Origin: Bacillota bacterium
Lineage (GTDB): Bacteria > Bacillota > Negativicutes > Sporomusales > UBA7701
Assembly: GCA_023415775.1 (NCBI GenBank)
Contig: JAEZJM010000035.1
Location: 99,655-163,654, forward strand
Direction: 5' to 3'
Length of the DNA stretch: 64,000 nt
This document shows, piece after piece, positions 17,250 to 25,633 of this stretch; positions within the stretch are counted from its first letter, which is position 1; the number at the start of each line of letters is the position of its first letter. Below the pieces are notes generated by a model, which saw nothing but the letters and a program-made list of their open reading frames with translations, made no database searches and had not been told where the DNA came from. The position numbers were made by a program, and so were the translations under genes.

Positions 17250-19631
17250 TTGACCCGCGATACCTACAGCGTCACGGGCATGACCTGCTCCGCCTGCGCC
17301 GCTCGCGTCGAAAAAGGCGTGGCCGCCATGCCCGGCGTGGCCGCCGTCAACGTCAACTTCGCTCTCGGCCGCCTCACCGTCGAATACGACCGGGCGGAGG
17401 TTACGCCGGACAATATAATAGCCAAAATCCGCGACCTCGGCTACGACGTCGCTTTGAGCCGGCTGGAGTTTTCCATCGGCGGCATGAGCTGCGCCGCCTG
17501 CGCCGCCCGGGTCGAAAAAGCCGTCCGCAAGCTGCCCGGCGTCGTCGGCGCCAACGTAAACTTCGCCCTCGGCAAGCTCACCGTCGAGGCCGGCCCCGAC
17601 CTAGCCGCCGCCACCGTTGCCACCGCCGTCGAAGAAGCCGGCTACCAGGCCGCCGCCGCCGCCGAAGGCCAGGCCGGCCGGGACCGGGAGCGGGCCGCCC
17701 GCGAAGCCGAGATCGGCCGCCAGAAAAAGCTGTTCGTCATCTCCGCCCTCCTGTCGCTGCCCCTCGCCCTCCACATGGTGCTCGACATCTTCAATGCCCA
17801 CAGCGCCCTGCTCGCCAACCCCTACTTCCAGCTTGTCCTCGCCACCCCCGTCCAGTTCGGCGCCGGCTGGCAGTTCTACCGCGACTCCGTCAGCGCCCTC
17901 CGCCACGGCAGCGCCAACATGTCCGTCCTCGTAGCCCTCGGCACCAGCGCCGCCTTCCTCCTCAGCCTCTACAACACCGTCAGCGGCGTCAAGGCTGTCT
18001 ACTACGAGACCTCCGCCATCCTCATCACCCTCATCATCCTCGGCCGCCTATTGGAGGCCAGGGCCAAGGGCCGCACCTCCGACGCCATCCGCAAGCTCAT
18101 GGGCCTCGCCGCCAAGACCGCCCGCGTCGTGCGGGACGGGGCGGAGGAGGACATCCCCATCGAAGAAGTCCGCGTCGGCGATACCATCATCGTCCGCCCC
18201 GGCGAAAAAATCCCTGTCGACGGCGTCGTCACCGCCGGCGACTCGGCCGTTGACGAAGCCATGCTCACCGGCGAAAGCCTGCCGGTCGACAAAAAGCCCG
18301 GCGACAAAGTCTACGGCGCCACCATCAACAAATACGGCGCCTTCCGCTTCGAAGCCCACAAAATCGGCAAAGACACCGCCCTCGCCCAGATCGTCAAAGT
18401 CGTCGAAGAAGCCCAGGGCTCCAAAGCCCCCATCCAGCGCATCGCCGACATCATCTCCGGCTACTTCGTCCCCGCTGTCATCGCCGTCGCCGTCCTCACC
18501 TTCGCCGCCTGGTACCTCCTCCTCGCCCCCGGCGACCTCACCCGCGCCCTCCTCAACGCCACCGCCGTCCTCGTCATCGCCTGCCCCTGCGCCCTCGGTC
18601 TCGCCACCCCCACCTCGATCATGGTCGGCACCGGCCGCGGCGCCGAAAACGGCATCCTCTTCAAAGGCGGCGAACACCTCGAAAAAACCTACCAGCTCAC
18701 CGCCGTCATCCTCGACAAAACCGGCACCGTCACCAAGGGCCAGCCCGCACTCACCGACCTCGTCGCCCTCGCCGGCGACGAAAGCGAGCTGCTCGCCCTC
18801 ATCGCCGCCGCCGAAAAAGCCTCCGAGCACCCCCTGGCCGCCGCCATCGTCCGCGGCGCGGCCGAACGGGGCATAACGCCGACAGCCGAGCCGACCGCCT
18901 TCGCAGCCGTACCCGGCGCGGGCGTCACCGCCACCGTCGCCGGCAAAGACCTCGCCGTCGGCACCCGCCGGCTCATGGACGAACAAGGCGTCGATATCGC
19001 CGCCAGCCTGAGCGCCGTGGAAAACCTCGAAGCCGCCGGCAAAACCGTCATGTTCGCCGCCGTCGACGGCCGGCTCGCCGCCCTCGTCGCCGTCGCCGAC
19101 ACCGTCAAGGAATCCTCGCGCGAAGCCATCGCCGCATTAACCGCCATGGGCCTCGAAGTGTGGATGATAACCGGCGACAACCGCCGCACCGCCGAAGCCA
19201 TCGCCCGCCAGGTCGGCGTCGAACACGTCATGGCCGAAGTCCTGCCCGCCAACAAGGCCGAACAGGTCGAACGCCTCCGCTCCCAGGGCAAGATCGTCGC
19301 CATGGTCGGCGACGGCATCAACGACGCCCCCGCCCTTGCCGCCGCCGACGTCGGCATCGCCATGGGCACCGGCGCCGACGTCGCCATCGAAGCCGGCGAC
19401 GTCACCCTCATGCGCGGCGACCTGCGCGGCATCGCCGCCGCCATCAGCCTCAGCCGGGCCACCATGACCAACATCAAGCAAAATCTCTTCTGGGCCCTCG
19501 CCTACAACATCATCGGCATCCCCGTCGCCGCCGCCGGCTACCTCTCCCCGGTAATCGCCGGCGCCGCCATGGCCTTCAGCTCGGTTTCGGTCGTGACCAA
19601 TGCGCTAAGATTACGCCGCGTAAAGCTGTAA
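17250..19631 (+). CDS. copA: Cu(+)-exporting P1B-type ATPase
   Basis: 793 aa from TTG 17250, with GAGGTGATC placed before it. Two N-terminal HMA metal-binding domains (GMTCSACAARVE, GMSCAACAARVE), transmembrane helices, the TGES actuator loop (MLTGESLPV), the CPC metal site (ACPCALGLATP), the phosphorylation site DKTGTVTKG and the hinge GDGINDAPAL. This is the complete CopA layout with Cu(I) specificity predicted from CPC and the CsoR partner. It pumps copper out of the cytoplasm. A dispersed palindromic element follows the gene. Confidence 0.95.
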   Translation: MTRDTYSVTGMTCSACAARVEKGVAAMPGVAAVNVNFALGRLTVEYDRAEVTPDNIIAKIRDLGYDVALSRLEFSIGGMSCAACAARVEKAVRKLPGVVGANVNFALGKLTVEAGPDLAAATVATAVEEAGYQAAAAAEGQAGRDRERAAREAEIGRQKKLFVISALLSLPLALHMVLDIFNAHSALLANPYFQLVLATPVQFGAGWQFYRDSVSALRHGSANMSVLVALGTSAAFLLSLYNTVSGVKAVYYETSAILITLIILGRLLEARAKGRTSDAIRKLMGLAAKTARVVRDGAEEDIPIEEVRVGDTIIVRPGEKIPVDGVVTAGDSAVDEAMLTGESLPVDKKPGDKVYGATINKYGAFRFEAHKIGKDTALAQIVKVVEEAQGSKAPIQRIADIISGYFVPAVIAVAVLTFAAWYLLLAPGDLTRALLNATAVLVIACPCALGLATPTSIMVGTGRGAENGILFKGGEHLEKTYQLTAVILDKTGTVTKGQPALTDLVALAGDESELLALIAAAEKASEHPLAAAIVRGAAERGITPTAEPTAFAAVPGAGVTATVAGKDLAVGTRRLMDEQGVDIAASLSAVENLEAAGKTVMFAAVDGRLAALVAVADTVKESSREAIAALTAMGLEVWMITGDNRRTAEAIARQVGVEHVMAEVLPANKAEQVERLRSQGKIVAMVGDGINDAPALAAADVGIAMGTGADVAIEAGDVTLMRGDLRGIAAAISLSRATMTNIKQNLFWALAYNIIGIPVAAAGYLSPVIAGAAMAFSSVSVVTNALRLRRVKL

Positions 19632-19659
19632 GGCTTTCCGCCGTAAGCATTGTTGAGTA

Positions 19660-19868
19660 GTGAGGGCCGCAGACGAACGGCGACTTTGCGGAAGATGCTA
19701 CGCGCCCTTGGCGAAGCGGTCGTAGCGCCGCAGCACGCCCGGCCATGGACGGCCGGGCGAGGAGCCATCTGTCACGGACGACAGTTGGCGACGGTGCTAG
19801 CGGCGCAAGACCCAAGCCTAGGGCGCGTGCTTCTGTAGCATAGGAGCCAGAGTCTGACGGTCCCTCAC
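19660..19868. repeat. Palindromic mobile-like element downstream of copA
   Basis: Outer ends GTGAGGGCCGC (19660-19670) and GTCCCTCAC (19860-19868) are inverted. A second nested pair, GCTACGCGCCCTTGGC with GCCTAGGGCGCGTGC, lies inside, plus a central palindrome around GCCCGGCCATGGACGGCCGGGC. No open frame fits a protein. The segment 19664-19691 recurs inverted at 60468-60495 with 26 of 28 bases the same, so this is a family distinct from copies A-F. Confidence 0.65.
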
Positions 19869-19895
19869 ACAGGACCGGTTACGAACAGACAAATC

Positions 19896-19940
19896 AAAAA
19901 GCAGCGGCCCGCCGGAATAACCGGCGGGCCGCTGCTTTTT
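19896..19940. terminator. Strong bidirectional terminator
   Basis: A 20-bp perfect stem from AAAAAGCAGCGGCCCGCCGG, loop AATAA, to its complement ending in a T-run. It separates the copper operon from wrbA. Confidence 0.92.
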
Positions 19941-19944
19941 TCTC

Positions 19945-20556
19945 TTACCTGATTAGTTTCGCGGCGATCGTCGCCACATGCCTGCCCTGATAACGGGCGC
20001 CGGCCAGCTCGATCTCGTTAGGCTGCCTGCCGCCGTCCCCGCCGGCTATCGTCGACGCCCCGTACGGCGAGCAGCCGGCAATCTCCGCGACCGTCGTCTG
20101 CCCCTGATAGCTGTACGGCAGACCCACAATCACCATCCCGTGGTGCAGCAGCGTGATATGGAAACTCAGCAGCGTCGACTCCTGGCCGCCGTGCTGCGTG
20201 CCGCTGCTCGTAAACACGCTCCCGGCCTTGCCCACCAGCTTGCCCTGCGCCCACAGCCCGCCGGTGGCGTCAAGGAACTGGCGCATCTGGCCGCACATAT
20301 TGCCGAACCTGGTCGGTGAGCCGAAAATGATGGCATCGGCCGCCGCCAGCTCCTCCACCGTGCAGACCGGGATATGCGCCATACCCTTCTGGGCCTCGGT
20401 GGCGCCCATCTTCGCCAGCACCTCGGCGCTCAGCGTCTCCGGCACACGCCTGAGGACAGCCTCCGCTCCCGGCGCCTCCCGCACCCCCTCAGCCACCGCC
20501 TCGGCCATCCGGTGAATATGACCGTACATGGAATAATAAACGATTAAAACCTTCAC
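19945..20556 (-). CDS. wrbA: NAD(P)H:quinone oxidoreductase WrbA
   Basis: 203 aa, flavodoxin-like fold, standard WrbA length. The FMN phosphate loop YSMYGHIHRMA is at the start; FGSPTRFGNMCGQMRQFLD and FTSSGTQHGGQE are signature segments, and PYGASTIAGG closes the active site. It reduces quinones by two electrons without making semiquinone radicals, a protection against oxidative stress that makes sense in an anaerobe. Monocistronic. Confidence 0.93.
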   Translation of the reverse strand: MKVLIVYYSMYGHIHRMAEAVAEGVREAPGAEAVLRRVPETLSAEVLAKMGATEAQKGMAHIPVCTVEELAAADAIIFGSPTRFGNMCGQMRQFLDATGGLWAQGKLVGKAGSVFTSSGTQHGGQESTLLSFHITLLHHGMVIVGLPYSYQGQTTVAEIAGCSPYGASTIAGGDGGRQPNEIELAGARYQGRHVATIAAKLIR

Positions 20557-20813
20557 ATTATCGCCTCCTTAACAATTAACGGCATTATAGGTATTATTTT
20601 ATTCGTTCGTCCTGTTTTTAGTCGCTTCCTGCCGCATTTTTTACGAATATCGGGGAAAAATGCGCGCCGATGCAGACTTGCCCCGCTAAGGCATTATATC
20701 CCGTTCATGCCCTGCTTTTTGCCGGGAACAATAATAACGGACCAACAGAAAAGAACCGTCGCCGCACCGTGATGGTTCTTTCGCTTTACAACAAAGGATA
20801 TTCAAAAAGACTT
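20557..20813. other. Intergenic region with a hairpin
   Basis: No gene seen. It contains the wrbA promoter region and an AAAGAACC/GGTTCTTT hairpin around 20750-20781. A 71-codon frame from 20670 has no ribosome site and runs into the next repeat, so I left it out. Confidence 0.5.
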
Positions 20814-20871
20814 AGGCCGTTCAGAAATGCCCAGATGCGCAACGACGCAGATGGGCGCTTATCAACGACCG
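20814..20871 (-). repeat. Dispersed palindromic repeat, copy C (inverted, shortened)
   Basis: Inverted relative to copies B, D and E: GGCCGTTCAGAAATGCCCAG, then GCGCAACGACGC, then AGATGGGCGCTTATCAACG. The interior of the full element is missing, leaving a compact hairpin that ends 10 nt before the ribosome site of the TerC-family gene, so it will sit in that mRNA's leader. Confidence 0.8.
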
Positions 20872-20889
20872 TAGAAGGAAGGTGATCAT

Positions 20890-21555
20890 ATGGAGTATCT
20901 GACAGCCTTATTCAGCATCATCATGATCAACCTCCTCCTCAGCGGCGACAACGCCCTCGTCATCGCCCTCGCCAGCCGCAAGCTGCCACCCGCGCAGCAG
21001 CGCCAGGCCATCTTATGGGGCGGCGCCGGCGCCGTCGGCATGCGCATCATCCTCACCCTCGTCGCTGTGCTGCTCCTCAAAGTGCCCTACCTCCAGATCG
21101 CCGGCGGCCTTCTCCTGCAGTGGGTCGCCATCAAACTTGTCGCCGACGACCATAATGCCGAAGAAGATGTCGAAGCGGCCGGCAACCTATGGGACGCTGT
21201 CAAAACCATCCTCGTCGCCGACCTCGTCATGAGCCTCGACAACGTCATCGCCATCGCCGGCGTCTCCCGCGGCAACATCAGCCTTCTCGTCATCGGCCTC
21301 GCCATCAGCATCCCCATCATCATCTGGGGCAGCGCCCTCATCACCATGCTCATGCAGCGCTGGCCGGCCATCGTCGTCATCGGCGCCGCCTTCCTCGGCT
21401 GGACCGCCGGCGACATGCTCCTCGCCGACCCGGCCTCCCAGAACTTCGTCTCGTCCTATCCCTTCCTCCACTGGGCCGTCCCCGGCATCTTCGCCGCCGC
21501 GGTTGTGGCGTTCAATTTCCTCAAAGACCGCCCGCGGGCGCGAAACGGCCGGTGA
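20890..21555 (+). CDS. TerC/YjbE-family integral membrane protein
   Basis: 221 aa, about seven membrane helices. The TerC-family signature acidic motifs are present twice: LLLSGDNALVIALA near the N-terminus and VMSLDNVIAIAGVS in the middle, both inside helices as in the family's proposed metal (Mn2+) transport site. It probably exports manganese or another divalent metal across the inner membrane. AGGAAGGTGATC precedes the ATG. The stop codon TGA lies in a shortened repeat copy. Confidence 0.9.
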   Translation: MEYLTALFSIIMINLLLSGDNALVIALASRKLPPAQQRQAILWGGAGAVGMRIILTLVAVLLLKVPYLQIAGGLLLQWVAIKLVADDHNAEEDVEAAGNLWDAVKTILVADLVMSLDNVIAIAGVSRGNISLLVIGLAISIPIIIWGSALITMLMQRWPAIVVIGAAFLGWTAGDMLLADPASQNFVSSYPFLHWAVPGIFAAAVVAFNFLKDRPRARNGR

Positions 21556-21574
21556 TAAGCTTCTGAACGGCCGG
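21545..21574 (+). repeat. Dispersed palindromic repeat, copy F (ends only)
   Basis: The left end ACGGCCGGTGATAAGC is joined directly to the right end TTCTGAACGGCCGG, with the whole middle gone. The TGA of the TerC-family gene is within the left end. Confidence 0.7.
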
Positions 21575-21588
21575 CACATTCCAATATT

Positions 21589-21615
21589 AAAAGAACGCCT
21601 GAAAGGCGTTCTTTT
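21589..21615 (+). terminator. Intrinsic terminator
   Basis: AAAAGAACGCC, TGAAA, GGCGTTCTTTT. Confidence 0.9.
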
Positions 21616-21672
21616 CGTTTGGCCTGCGGCAGGCCTAGGCTACGTTTTCCATGCTGTCAGATCAGATTAGAG

Positions 21673-21696
21673 AAACCCCGCTTATCGGCGGGGTTT
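21673..21696 (-). terminator. Intrinsic terminator
   Basis: AAACCCCGC, TTATCG, GCGGGGTTT. It lies just 3' of the minus-strand gene ending at 21713; the T-run is short. Confidence 0.65.
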
Positions 21697-21712
21697 ACAT
21701 ATGCGGCAAGCA

Positions 21713-22162
21713 CTATCTCGACGACAGCTTTTCCAGATGAAATATTCGATGGAACTGATAGAACAGCCAGAATAAGACCCAGTCGGCGGCGTAGGAATAC
21801 CAGGTATCCCACCACTGATGATAGCGCATATGCCCGGTATTAACATAGACTAACTCAATAATAACCGCCATGGTTGTCCAAAAAAGCCAGTATTTGAGCA
21901 TCTTTCCGGTGCTGCGCTCTTTCGGCAACCGCTGGATGAAGAGGTACGTTACTACCGGGTATATGGCCAGGTCATCGGCCAGGTGGATAAGGAGCGGGGA
22001 GCCGATATATTCCCAAAGCGGGTAATAGAATACTAAGACGTCGGTTGCCAACGCAAGGGCCTTTGCCAGTATGCAGACCGGCAGTATTTCCCGCCAGCGG
22101 CTCTTATCGGATGTAAACAGCCAGATTGCCCACGCGACGACAAACCATACGACGTAGAACAT
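21713..22162 (-). CDS. Integral membrane protein, probably CBO0543 family
   Basis: 149 aa with four or five hydrophobic helices (VVWFVVAWAIWLF, ILAKALALATDVLVFYYPLW, YWLFWTTMAVIIELVYV, YAADWVLFWLFYQF). The Trp/Tyr-rich pattern and length fit the CBO0543 family of spore-forming Firmicutes, whose function is not known. GGGGTGG precedes the ATG. Assigned from overall pattern only. Confidence 0.65.
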   Translation of the reverse strand: MFYVVWFVVAWAIWLFTSDKSRWREILPVCILAKALALATDVLVFYYPLWEYIGSPLLIHLADDLAIYPVVTYLFIQRLPKERSTGKMLKYWLFWTTMAVIIELVYVNTGHMRYHQWWDTWYSYAADWVLFWLFYQFHRIFHLEKLSSR

Positions 22163-22436
22163 GTGACCACCCCGTTCCGGAATTCGCCCCGTAACTTCTT
22201 TAGTGTACCTGCAAATGCCCGGAAAAATTATCGTGGTCTCGCTCTGTTTACAAAATGAGGGAAAGCGATTCCATACGTTGAAACAAATTATTTTTTGGTC
22301 ACGAAAAAGGGGAGATGCAAAAGTCTGCTCTTAGTTTTTACTGCTTTTTAGGATGGATTTTCTTTTCATCTGAGTTCCGGTCTTTGCATGTCGTTCGGCT
22401 TAGGATTGTTTCTTCTGGCCCCCCTGTATTAGCCTC
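22163..22436. other. AT-rich intergenic region
   Basis: No gene, hairpin or recognisable motif seen beyond AT-rich runs that may hold the promoter of the gene to its left. Confidence 0.4.
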
Positions 22437-23303
22437 CTAAAACCTGAATTCGCTGGTGAAATAAAACCCCTTTTGCACACTCGTCGCCTTATCCCAGGAA
22501 ATATCGGCGCTCGTGCTTTCCGTCCCGTGGTAGAGGCTCATGTACTGGTAGCGGTAGCCGGCGGTCACCGCCGCGGTCTGCGTGCTGCCGAGGGCGTAAC
22601 GGAGGCCTATGTACGCGTCGAACATCTGCGCCGCGCCGGTGTGGTCGAAATCCAGACTGCGGAGATTCCACCAGCCGTGCCCTTGGGCGAGCGCAAGGGG
22701 GGAGTAGGCCACCGACCCGACCACGCTCACCCGCGGCGATATGGCCGACTTGCCCTTAACCCCGATATGCGGCCCCTGGTATGTCGCGGTATAAGTCGAG
22801 TCCAGGCCGGACAGCGTGTGAGGGGGATTCTGATTGGCGTAGTTCTCCACATAGTATACGCCGTCCGTCATGCGAAAAGCGTTCTGCCGATAGCCGTAGC
22901 CGATGAAATATTCGTGATTCGCGCCCCCCGGTTTTACCCAGTCCACATTGATAAAGGCGCTCTTGCCCGTTGTCTTGAACTCGCCGTAGTACCACAAGCT
23001 CGAACTTTTCGTATAATCCCAGTCCGAATCGCTGCCGGTCGCCGCCTTGACGCCGTTCGCCAGCCCGCCCTCCACCCGCAGCCTGCTAAGGTGCGGCGCC
23101 TTGCTCTCGTAGCTTGCGGTCAAATATGTACTGGCGTGGGGGTAGTAAAGCTCCGACGCCCCGTTCGCCGGGAAAGAGATGCGCCACATCTGCGAACCGG
23201 TCGCCGGCCACACGCCGAGCGACAAATCGCCCGCCGCCGCCGTGCCCGTCAACGAAACGAAGAACACCATGGTCAGCATCCAGGCCCGCAGCGCACTTGC
23301 CAA
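22437..23303 (-). CDS. Outer-membrane beta-barrel protein
   Basis: 288 aa from TTG 23303, where AAGGTGGGGAG sits 5 nt upstream; the reading frame extends further but only this start gives a proper signal peptide (MLTMVFFVSLTGTAAAG). The mature chain is a series of amphipathic strands rich in Tyr, Trp and Gly (YEYFIG-like turns, FIGYGYRQNAFRM, AVTAGYRYQYMSLYHG) and ends FRF, the C-terminal aromatic that BAM-inserted outer-membrane barrels carry. This implies a diderm envelope. It could be an omptin-like or porin-like barrel; I see no decisive catalytic motif. Divergent from cooS. Confidence 0.75.
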   Translation of the reverse strand: MASALRAWMLTMVFFVSLTGTAAAGDLSLGVWPATGSQMWRISFPANGASELYYPHASTYLTASYESKAPHLSRLRVEGGLANGVKAATGSDSDWDYTKSSSLWYYGEFKTTGKSAFINVDWVKPGGANHEYFIGYGYRQNAFRMTDGVYYVENYANQNPPHTLSGLDSTYTATYQGPHIGVKGKSAISPRVSVVGSVAYSPLALAQGHGWWNLRSLDFDHTGAAQMFDAYIGLRYALGSTQTAAVTAGYRYQYMSLYHGTESTSADISWDKATSVQKGFYFTSEFRF

Positions 23304-23455
23304 AATAACTCCCCACCTTACATAATTTATTGACATATTCGCCATTTGCCGCCACAACCCTGTCGCCGCCAAGCCGGTAATATATGTCAAAGTCAAGCAT
23401 AAAAAAAACCTCCCGTCGCAGACTATAGAACAGTACATTGCGAGGAGGAATCGAT

Positions 23456-25594
23456 GTGTCCGACCGACAGCAGCTTATCACCAGCACAGACGACGTCAGC
23501 AAGGGTGACGTCGAATCGGTGCTCGGGCGGGGCGACGCCAGCGGCAGCAACGACCCAGACGCCCATTTCGACGTCCACGCCAACGCGCGCAAATACTACG
23601 ACATCACCAAATCGCCGCCGCCGGCGGGCGTATTCGCCTGGCAGCGCGAACATATCCGCACCCACGACCAGAGCGAGGCCGGCTACCCCCTCAATATCAT
23701 CATCGACCCGGCGATGCGCGAAATGTATCAGCACGTCCACGAGCAGGGGCTGACAAACGTCTTCGACCGCTGGCAGCAGCAGGAAAAGATTCGCTGCACC
23801 TTCTGCACCTCGGGCCTCAGCTGCCAGCTCTGCGCCCAGGGACCCTGCCGCATCAACCCCAAAGTGCCGCGCGGCGCCTGCGGCGTCGACGCCCACGTCA
23901 TGGTCGCCCGCAACTTCGTCTACCGCCACGTCACCATCGGCACCGCCGCCAACATCTTCCACGCCCAGCAGGCGGCCCGCACCCTCAAAGCCGCCGTCGA
24001 ATCGCCGGAAAGCGGCCTCACCCTCCGCGACCCCGACAAACTCCTCAAATACGCCGAGATGGCCGGCCTCAACAGCAAACAGGACGTCAACAAAGTCGCC
24101 AGGATGTTCGCCGACTGGGTTATCGCCGACATGGGGCGGCCCTACTACGAGGAAGCCGCCATGGTCCAGGCTTTCGCCCCCGCCAAACGCAAGGAACTGT
24201 GGCGCAAACTCAAGCTCTTCCCCGGCGGCGGCAACAGCGAAGTCGCCTTCGCCCAGACCAAATGCATGACCAACCTCAACGCCGACCCGATCGACTTCCT
24301 CCTCACCTCCGTCCGGCTCGGCATCATCAACGAATACCAGGGCCTCTTCGCCCTCGACATCCTCCAGGAAATCCTCATGGGCACCCAGAAAATCCACACC
24401 ACCCGCCAGAACATGGGCCTCCTCGACCCCGCCAAAATCAACATCATCGCCAACGGCCACATGCCCCTCGTCGCCCACACCGTCATCGAGCTAGCCTCGA
24501 AGCCCGAGTGGCTGGACAAGGCCCGCGCCGCCGGCGCTTCCGGCATTCAGGTCCTCGGCCACGTCTGCGAAGGCCAGCAGCTCATGAACTATAGCGGCAC
24601 CCAGGACATGGCGGCCTACGGCGGCCAGGAAGGCGAGTGGCTCTCCGAGGAATACCTTCTCGCCACCGGCTGTGTCGACCTGTTCATGTTCGACTACAAC
24701 TGCACCGTGCCCACCCTGCCGCTCTACGCCAAGCGGTTCGGCACCACCATGGTCAGCACCCACGAAGTCATCAAGCTGCCCGGCGCAGAAACCGTCGAGT
24801 TCATCCCCGAGCGGATGGCCGAGCAGGCCGGCAAGATCCTCGACATGTCCATCGAGGCCTACCAGCGCCGCAAGGCCGAAAACCGCGAAATCTACGTCCC
24901 GCAGTACACCACCGAATGCACCGTAGGCTTCAGCACCGAGCCCATCAAAGCCGCCCTCGGCGGCACATGGCAGCCGCTCCTCGACGCCATAACGAGCGGC
25001 AGCATCCGCGGCATCGCCACCGTCGTCGGCTGCACCACCGCCCGCTACGGTCAGGGCGGCAGCAACATCTTCCGCATCGCCAAGGGCCTCATCGCCAAAG
25101 ACATCCTCGTCCTCGCCGGCGGCTGCACCTCGGCGGTCATGGAATACACCGGCCTCACCAGGCCCCAGGCGGCCGAGGAATGCGGCCCCGGCCTCAAATC
25201 CGTCTGCCAGGCCCTCGGCATCCCGCCCGTCCTCTCCTACGGCGCCTGCGTCGATATCGGCAAAATGACCCACACCGCCATGGAACTCGCCGACGCCCTC
25301 GGCGTCGACACCGACAAACTGCCGCTCGTCATCGGCGCCCCCGAATACCTCGAGCAGAAAGCCGTCGCCGACGCCTGCACCGCCATCGCCTTCGGCTGGC
25401 TCGTCCACGTCGCCCCCGTGCCCTCCGTCACCGGCAGCGACGTCGTCGTCAAAACCCTCACCGAAACCACCGAAACCCTCGGCCTCGGCAAACTCATGGT
25501 CGAACTGTCGGCCGACAAAACCGTCGACATCTACGTCAACCATATCGAGCAGAAGCGCAAAGAGCTGGGCCTCTCTTCAGGCCCGATACATTAA
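23456..25594 (+). CDS. cooS: Anaerobic carbon monoxide dehydrogenase, catalytic subunit
   Basis: 712 aa from GTG 23456 (AGGAGGA, 6 nt spacing). The N-terminal cluster ligands CTFCTSGLSCQLCAQGPC provide the B/D [4Fe-4S] sites; later Cys and His residues (HVCEGQQL, GCVDLFMFDYNC, GCTTARYGQGG, GGCTSAVME, SYGACVDIGK) fit the Ni-Fe-S C-cluster. It oxidises CO to CO2 with low-potential electrons, or works in reverse. No cooF, cooC or acetyl-CoA synthase gene is adjacent, so this is a lone CODH that must use ferredoxin and maturation factors encoded elsewhere. Confidence 0.95.
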   Translation: MSDRQQLITSTDDVSKGDVESVLGRGDASGSNDPDAHFDVHANARKYYDITKSPPPAGVFAWQREHIRTHDQSEAGYPLNIIIDPAMREMYQHVHEQGLTNVFDRWQQQEKIRCTFCTSGLSCQLCAQGPCRINPKVPRGACGVDAHVMVARNFVYRHVTIGTAANIFHAQQAARTLKAAVESPESGLTLRDPDKLLKYAEMAGLNSKQDVNKVARMFADWVIADMGRPYYEEAAMVQAFAPAKRKELWRKLKLFPGGGNSEVAFAQTKCMTNLNADPIDFLLTSVRLGIINEYQGLFALDILQEILMGTQKIHTTRQNMGLLDPAKINIIANGHMPLVAHTVIELASKPEWLDKARAAGASGIQVLGHVCEGQQLMNYSGTQDMAAYGGQEGEWLSEEYLLATGCVDLFMFDYNCTVPTLPLYAKRFGTTMVSTHEVIKLPGAETVEFIPERMAEQAGKILDMSIEAYQRRKAENREIYVPQYTTECTVGFSTEPIKAALGGTWQPLLDAITSGSIRGIATVVGCTTARYGQGGSNIFRIAKGLIAKDILVLAGGCTSAVMEYTGLTRPQAAEECGPGLKSVCQALGIPPVLSYGACVDIGKMTHTAMELADALGVDTDKLPLVIGAPEYLEQKAVADACTAIAFGWLVHVAPVPSVTGSDVVVKTLTETTETLGLGKLMVELSADKTVDIYVNHIEQKRKELGLSSGPIH

Positions 25595-25598
25595 AGCA

Positions 25599-25633
25599 AA
25601 GAAGCCCGCGTGATAATCACGCGGGCTTCTTAA
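25599..25633. terminator. Bidirectional terminator
   Basis: GAAGCCCGCGTGA, TAA, TCACGCGGGCTTC, with A and T flanks. It ends cooS and the convergent glycan operon. The stem is nearly the same as that at 31759-31794. Confidence 0.92.

Noticed and set aside
20670..20885. 71-codon plus-strand frame upstream of the TerC-family gene
   Set aside because: No ribosome site, runs through the terminator-like hairpin and repeat copy C, and no recognisable sequence pattern.
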